Shown here: one piece after another, positions 60,292-64,000 of the stretch | Layout of the letters: each line of letters opens with the position of its first letter | Position numbering within the stretch: the first letter of the stretch is position 1 | Program-made: the position numbers and the translations under genes | The notes under the pieces: generated by a model | What the model was told of the DNA's origin: nothing | Database searches by the model: none | Seen by the model: only the letters and a program-made list of their open reading frames with translations | NCBI RefSeq assembly: GCF_003253745.1 | Contig: NZ_MZXV01000032.1 | Coordinates: 806,001 to 870,000 of the forward strand | From: Mesorhizobium kowhaii | GTDB taxonomy: Bacteria > Pseudomonadota > Alphaproteobacteria > Rhizobiales > Rhizobiaceae | Reading direction: 5' to 3' | DNA: 64,000 nucleotides

Positions 60292-61065
60292 ATGTTCGAC
60301 CTTCTCGGGACGACGCTTGCCTCCAGGCTGCTTCTCGGCACGGCTCAATATCCTTCGCCTGCCATCCTTGCCGATGCGGTCAAGGCCTCGGGCACGTCGG
60401 TGGTGACGGTCTCGTTGCGCCGTGAAATGGCAGGCGGCAGGGCCGGCGAACAATTCTGGTCGTTGATCCGCTCGCTCGGCGTCAGAATCCTGCCCAACAC
60501 TGCCGGCTGCCACTCCGTCAAGGAAGCGGTCACGACCGCGAAAATGGCGCGCGAAGTCTTCGGCACGAGCTGGATCAAGCTCGAAGTGATCGGCAACCAC
60601 GATACGCTGCAGCCGGACGTGTTCGGCCTGGTCGAGTCCGCCCGTATCCTGTGCGAGGACGGTTTTGCGGTATTCCCCTATACCACCGACGACCTTGTCG
60701 TCGCCGAGCGGCTGCTGGAGGCGGGCTGCGAGATCTTGATGCCATGGTGCGCGCCGATCGGCTCCGCCCTCGGCCCGGTCAACATCACAGCGCTGCGCTC
60801 GATGCGCGGACATTTCCCTGGCGTCCCGCTGATTGTGGATGCGGGGCTCGGGCGACCGTCGCACGCGGCCACCGTCATGGAACTCGGCTTTGATGCCGTG
60901 CTCCTGAACACGGCTGTCTCCAAGGCGGCCGATCCGGTCGGCATGGCGCGTGCGTTCGGCAAAGCGGTCGAGGCCGGTCGTGAAGCCTTCAGCTCGGGAA
61001 TGCTCGAACCGCGCGACGTTGCCGTGCCATCGACACCGACGATCGGCAGGGCAGTTTTTTCATGA
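60292..61065 (+). CDS. thiG: Thiazole synthase
   Basis: 257 aa. Signatures [43 protein letters not shown] with the catalytic Lys, and [35 protein letters not shown]. Builds the thiazole phosphate from DXP, iminoglycine and ThiS-COSH. One-nt gap after thiS, 4-nt overlap with thiE. Confidence 0.97.
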   Translation: MFDLLGTTLASRLLLGTAQYPSPAILADAVKASGTSVVTVSLRREMAGGRAGEQFWSLIRSLGVRILPNTAGCHSVKEAVTTAKMAREVFGTSWIKLEVIGNHDTLQPDVFGLVESARILCEDGFAVFPYTTDDLVVAERLLEAGCEILMPWCAPIGSALGPVNITALRSMRGHFPGVPLIVDAGLGRPSHAATVMELGFDAVLLNTAVSKAADPVGMARAFGKAVEAGREAFSSGMLEPRDVAVPSTPTIGRAVFS

Positions 61066-61667
61066 AGCTCGATCCCTTCTACCTGATCGTCGACAGCGCT
61101 GCCTGGATCGAGCGGCTGGTGCCGCTCGGCCTCAAGCTGGTGCAACTCCGCATCAAGACCATGCATGAAGCCGGGTTGCGCACCGAAATCCGGAAAGCGA
61201 AGGCCTTGTGTGCTCGACACCGGTGCCAGCTCATCGTCAACGACCACTGGCGCCTGGCAATCGAGGAAGGCTGCGACTTCGTGCATCTCGGCCAGGAGGA
61301 TTTGCAAACCGCCGACCGCTCGCAGATACGGGCAGCCGGTATGAGGCTCGGGCTCAGCACGCATGATAATATCGAACTGGAAACAGCGATGGCCGCCGAG
61401 CCCGACTATATCGCGCTCGGCCCCGTCTACCCGACCATCCTGAAGAAGATGAAATGGGCGCCGCAAGGGGTCGAACGGATCAGCGAGTGGAAGCGCCGGG
61501 TCGCGCCGATCCCATTGGTCGCCATAGGCGGCCTCAACCCTGACCGGCTCGACGGAGTCTTCGCGGCTGGTGCGGACAGCGCGGCGGTGGTCACCGACAT
61601 CACATTGAATGCCGATCCCGAAGCGCGCGCGCGGAAATGGATCGAAAAGACGGACCAATGGCGCTGA
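61062..61667 (+). CDS. thiE: Thiamine-phosphate synthase
   Basis: 201 aa TIM barrel. Conserved [38 protein letters not shown] and the phosphate-binding [16 protein letters not shown] and [28 protein letters not shown] segments. Couples HMP-PP and thiazole phosphate. Slightly divergent from ThiE of enterics, so a TenI-like role is not fully excluded. Confidence 0.9.
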   Translation: MKLDPFYLIVDSAAWIERLVPLGLKLVQLRIKTMHEAGLRTEIRKAKALCARHRCQLIVNDHWRLAIEEGCDFVHLGQEDLQTADRSQIRAAGMRLGLSTHDNIELETAMAAEPDYIALGPVYPTILKKMKWAPQGVERISEWKRRVAPIPLVAIGGLNPDRLDGVFAAGADSAAVVTDITLNADPEARARKWIEKTDQWR

Positions 61668-62419
61668 GGCGGGAACCGCATGTGCTTGTCGTCGGTGGAT
61701 CGGACTCCAGCGGTGGTGCCGGAATTGCGCGCGACATCGAGACGATCTCTTCCATTGGCGTGCGCACCTGCCTTGCTGTCACCGCGCTGACGGTGCAGAC
61801 GCACGAAGCCGTCATGGAAATCCATCCACTGCAACCCGATCTGGTGGCAGATCAGATGCGCGCGGCGCTGCAGGCCAACAAGGTGGCGGCCATCAAGATC
61901 GGCATGCTCGCAACCGCCGAGATCATCGTTGCCGTTGCCGCCGTGCTGCGCGAGAATCCGCAGGTGCCGGCAATCCTCGACCCCGTGCTCGCCTCGACCT
62001 CAGGCCGGGCGCTGCTGGAAGCAGGTGCCATCGCCGTCATGAAGCGCAATCTGATGCCGCTTTTCCGTCTCGTCACACCCAACCTCATCGAGCTGGCGCT
62101 CCTGGTTGGCTCGGAACTGGCCGTGGATGAGGACGGCGCACTGTTGCAAGGCCAGGAATTGCTGGCCGCCGGAGCGCAGGCCCTGCTGATCAAGGGCGGC
62201 CATGCAAAGGGGATTATGTCGAGAGATCTCCTGTTGCGCCCGAACTGCCTGCCTTTGTGGTTTGACGCACTACGTCTTGCCGGATCAATGCGCGGGACGG
62301 GATGCATGTTGGCCAGCGCGATCGCAACGCACCTGGCGAACGCGCGGCCCCTTGAAGACAGCGTACGCAACGGCAAGCTTTTTGTGTTCGAGAAGCTTCA
62401 GAAGAATGCAGCCGAATGA
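61658..62419 (+). CDS. thiD: Hydroxymethylpyrimidine/phosphomethylpyrimidine kinase
   Basis: 253 aa from the ATG at 61658, overlapping thiE by 10 nt. Ribokinase-like: VLVVGGSDSSGGAGIARDIETISSIGV start, VTPNLIELALLVG, LLIKGGHAKG, and the catalytic anion hole GSMRGTGCMLASAIATHLA. Phosphorylates HMP and HMP-P. Last gene of thiCOSGED. Confidence 0.94.
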   Translation: MALRREPHVLVVGGSDSSGGAGIARDIETISSIGVRTCLAVTALTVQTHEAVMEIHPLQPDLVADQMRAALQANKVAAIKIGMLATAEIIVAVAAVLRENPQVPAILDPVLASTSGRALLEAGAIAVMKRNLMPLFRLVTPNLIELALLVGSELAVDEDGALLQGQELLAAGAQALLIKGGHAKGIMSRDLLLRPNCLPLWFDALRLAGSMRGTGCMLASAIATHLANARPLEDSVRNGKLFVFEKLQKNAAE

Positions 62420-62543
62420 CCGTGGCATTGGAAGCGGTCGGTGCGCTCCAAAATGCGTTTGTACGAAAATATGATCACTTGGCAAAAATGGCTGTTTGAC
62501 CCGAATCTGTTATTTTTCAGGCTAGGCGGTGTCAGGATTTTCT

Positions 62544-62572
62544 TTGAGAAATTATAGTCTGTATGCTATAAG
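62544..62572 (+). promoter_or_regulatory. Promoter and palindrome of the HigBA-like locus
   Basis: TTGAGA (62544-62549), 17-nt spacer, TATAAG (62567-62572). A TATAG-N8-CTATA inverted repeat (62553-62570) overlaps the -10, the usual place for antitoxin autorepression. The toxin frame starts 10 nt after the -10. Confidence 0.55.
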
Positions 62573-62582
62573 GTAAGGGCGA

Positions 62583-62943
62583 ATGAAAACCCAAAGGCCC
62601 ACGGTATGGATGGGATCGTCGAAGGATGACCTGCGCGAGTTTCCGGTCGACGTTCGCCGGTTGATGGGTGCCGCAATCAACGACGCCCAGAATGGTGAGG
62701 AGCACCCGGCTGTCAAAGCCCTGAAGGGTTTGGGGGTCGCAGCATCCTCGAGGTGGTCGACGACTTCGACGGAGATACCTACCGGTGCGCTTTGCCGGGG
62801 TGATCTACGTCCTTCATTGCTTCCAGAAGAAGTCGAAGAGGGGCAGAGAGACACCCAAGCACGAAATCGATCTCGTTACGGCGCGATTGAAGGCGGCCGA
62901 GGCGCACTACCGCGAAAACTATGGGAAAGGAACAAAGTCATGA
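62583..62943 (+). pseudogene. higB: HigB-type (phage Gp49-like) toxin, broken by frameshift and deletion
   Basis: The start reads VWMGSSKDDLREFPVDVRRLMGAA, typical of the Gp49-like HigB toxins. After KALKGLG the frame slips (a G run one base short near 62735); the +1-corrected frame continues GRSILEVVDDFDGDTYR. A second lesion near 62793 (apparent loss of roughly a dozen bases) moves to a third frame, VRFAGVIYVLHCFQKKSKRG...KHEIDLVTARLKAAEAHYRENY, ending in a TGA that overlaps the antitoxin ATG. All three pieces are needed for the family, so the toxin is inactive. Confidence 0.85.
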
Positions 62944-63260
62944 CTGAAGACATCACCGCCGAAGTGAGCAGCGGCAACGTGTTTGCGGACCTCGGCTTTG
63001 ACAATCCCGAAGAGGAATTGCTCAAGGCCAAGTTGGCCCGCGAGATCCGCGCCATTATCAAGCGCCGGCGCCTGACCCAGGCGAAGTCGGCCGAACTGCT
63101 CGGGATGAAACAGCCGGACGTCTCAGCGATCGTCACCGGGCGAACGGGCAAGTTTTCAATAGACAGGCTGGTTCGCTGTCTGGACCGGCTCGACTACAAG
63201 GTCGACGTGGTGGTTCGCCATAAGCCTCGACGGTCGACTCGTGCAGCTGAAGCCGCTTGA
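62940..63260 (+). CDS. higA: HigA-type XRE antitoxin
   Basis: 106 aa from the ATG at 62940, overlapping the ancestral toxin stop. HTH at residues ~35-85: LAREIRAIIKRRRLTQAKSAELLGMKQPDVSAIVTGRTGKFSIDRLVRCLDRLDYKVDVVV, matching the HigA-like antitoxins paired with Gp49-type toxins. Intact although its toxin is broken. Without frame correction the two appear as one false 225-aa fusion. Confidence 0.9.
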   Translation: MTEDITAEVSSGNVFADLGFDNPEEELLKAKLAREIRAIIKRRRLTQAKSAELLGMKQPDVSAIVTGRTGKFSIDRLVRCLDRLDYKVDVVVRHKPRRSTRAAEAA

Positions 63261-63286
63261 CCAGACGGCTTTGCCGACGAGAGGCA

Positions 63287-63592
63287 TCATCTTCTGAGGC
63301 GACGGAAATCGACGACGCGGCCATTGTGTGCGCTCACTGCAATTTCGAAGCGGCTGCCGCCGCGCCGAGCGTGATAGACGAAGAACCGCCCGCGGCAATC
63401 CTCGCGTCGAATGTCCCGAAAACCGCGATTGCGCAGGATTCGCTCGCCATCTCGGCAAGTGATCGCTCTGCCATTGTTCAGGCTGCTGCCGATATTGATG
63501 TTGATTGTGACGGCATAGGCGGGCGTTGGCGAAGCCACAGGCACTACAGGGGTGAGAGCCAGACCAAAGTAAGCGAAAAGAAGCAGGCGCAT
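63287..63592 (-). CDS. Small secreted basic protein
   Basis: 101 aa from the ATG at 63592 (GGAG 7 nt before). Signal peptide MRLLLFAYFGLALTPVVPVASPTPAYA, then an Arg-rich mature domain with two Cys (ITCRDGERIL and DCRGRFFVY). Resembles the short secreted repeat-like proteins annotated as hypothetical in rhizobia. Convergent with higA. Confidence 0.65.
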   Translation of the reverse strand: MRLLLFAYFGLALTPVVPVASPTPAYAVTININIGSSLNNGRAITCRDGERILRNRGFRDIRREDCRGRFFVYHARRGGSRFEIAVSAHNGRVVDFRRLRR

Positions 63593-63665
63593 AACCATTC
63601 TCCGTATCAACGTGCTCCGCGTGACATCAAATTCATCATCGGTTGAACACCAAATCGGCGGATGC

Positions 63666-64000
63666 TCACTCGGGATAGGTCTCGGCGCCCTCCGTCGCCG
63701 TCTTGTGGAAAAGGATAAATGCCAAGGGGTTGCCGGGCTCGGACATTGCATCGCTGCGCTTGCCAGTCATCTCTCCAGCCACGCTGCTTGTATACTCCGC
63801 AACCACTTCGCCGAAGCTATTGCGCTGGATGGCCACCTTCTGTCCGGCCTCGACCTTGTCGTTGAGTTTGACCAGATGCTCGACGATCCCGCCCTCGGTC
63901 GCCAGGATCGGGAATGAACTGTTGCCGACAAAGACGGTCACGTCCTTGCCCGTGCGTCCCATCGGCCCGGCGACGATGCCGTGATGCTTGAGCACGTTCA
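63666..64000 (-). CDS. Succinylglutamate desuccinylase/aspartoacylase family protein (C-terminal part)
   Basis: The frame is open to the window end, so the start lies outside; the visible 111 residues begin NVLKHHGIVAGPMG. The segment TEGGIVEHLVKLNDKVEAGQKVAIQRNSFGEVVAEYTSSVAGEMTGKRSD matches the C-terminal beta domain of the AstE/AspA-type M14 deacylases. Substrate not inferable from this part. Confidence 0.75.
   Translation of the reverse strand, partial: NVLKHHGIVAGPMGRTGKDVTVFVGNSSFPILATEGGIVEHLVKLNDKVEAGQKVAIQRNSFGEVVAEYTSSVAGEMTGKRSDAMSEPGNPLAFILFHKTATEGAETYPE

Noticed and set aside
62583..63260. Single 225-aa protein spanning the toxin-antitoxin locus
   Set aside because: It joins the start of a frameshifted toxin to the antitoxin by chance; the residues between (after KALKGLG) match no family in that frame.

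Overview
The window looks like chromosome from a Mesorhizobium-type alphaproteobacterium (Rhizobiales). This rests on high GC with strong codon bias, the gene order def-fmt-truA-dapE-dapD ... argB ... engB ... yidC-rnpA-rpmH, short palindromic intergenic mosaic repeats of the rhizobial RIME/RPE type, and a nadABC-bioBFDAZ-thiCOSGED vitamin block like those known from Mesorhizobium. The genus is inferred from these features; no database was searched.

Layout. 1-9.5 kb holds an AI-2E-type permease (cut by the window edge), a carboxymuconolactone-decarboxylase-fold protein with an XRE regulator, a luciferase-like oxidoreductase, a guanidinium exporter behind a guanidine-II riboswitch, a transglutaminase-like protein, a CDF metal transporter, a GFA-family protein and rmuC. 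9.6-19.7 kb is mostly housekeeping: def, fmt, truA, dapE, dapD, with membrane proteins, a ketopantoate-reductase-like gene and a LOG-family protein. 19.9-31.9 kb is mixed: a diguanylate cyclase, a Tat-signal mini-protein coupled to a GMC oxidoreductase, MarR, phhA/Lrp, an orphan bchE-like radical SAM gene, a Rid-family gene behind three palindromes, argB, an amidase, and an ECF sigma/anti-sigma/fasciclin module. 32-44.6 kb holds a periplasmic-type MsrB, two separate DHA2 drug-efflux operons (TetR-divergent and MarR-led), engB, and the yidC-rnpA-rpmH cluster with a clear promoter.

After an orphan sensor kinase and a tRNA-Arg(ACG) at 46.64 kb the content changes to a compact vitamin island. It starts with a broken panC remnant, then an NrtR-type regulator, nadABC, bioBFDAZ, a TPP riboswitch and thiCOSGED. 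Most of these genes overlap by 4 nt or less. Together they would supply NAD, biotin (pimeloyl precursor via BioZ) and thiamine. The island is followed by a HigBA-like toxin-antitoxin locus whose toxin gene is broken, a small secreted protein, and the C-terminal part of an aspartoacylase-family gene at the window end.

The most notable signals are the guanidine-II riboswitch on the sugE/gdx gene, the three-palindrome operator array at 26.5 kb, the isolated bchE homologue, the Tat mini-protein/GMC pair, the decayed HigB with an intact antitoxin, and the panC remnant beside the tRNA at the edge of the vitamin block. No insertion sequence, integrase, CRISPR array or rRNA was seen.
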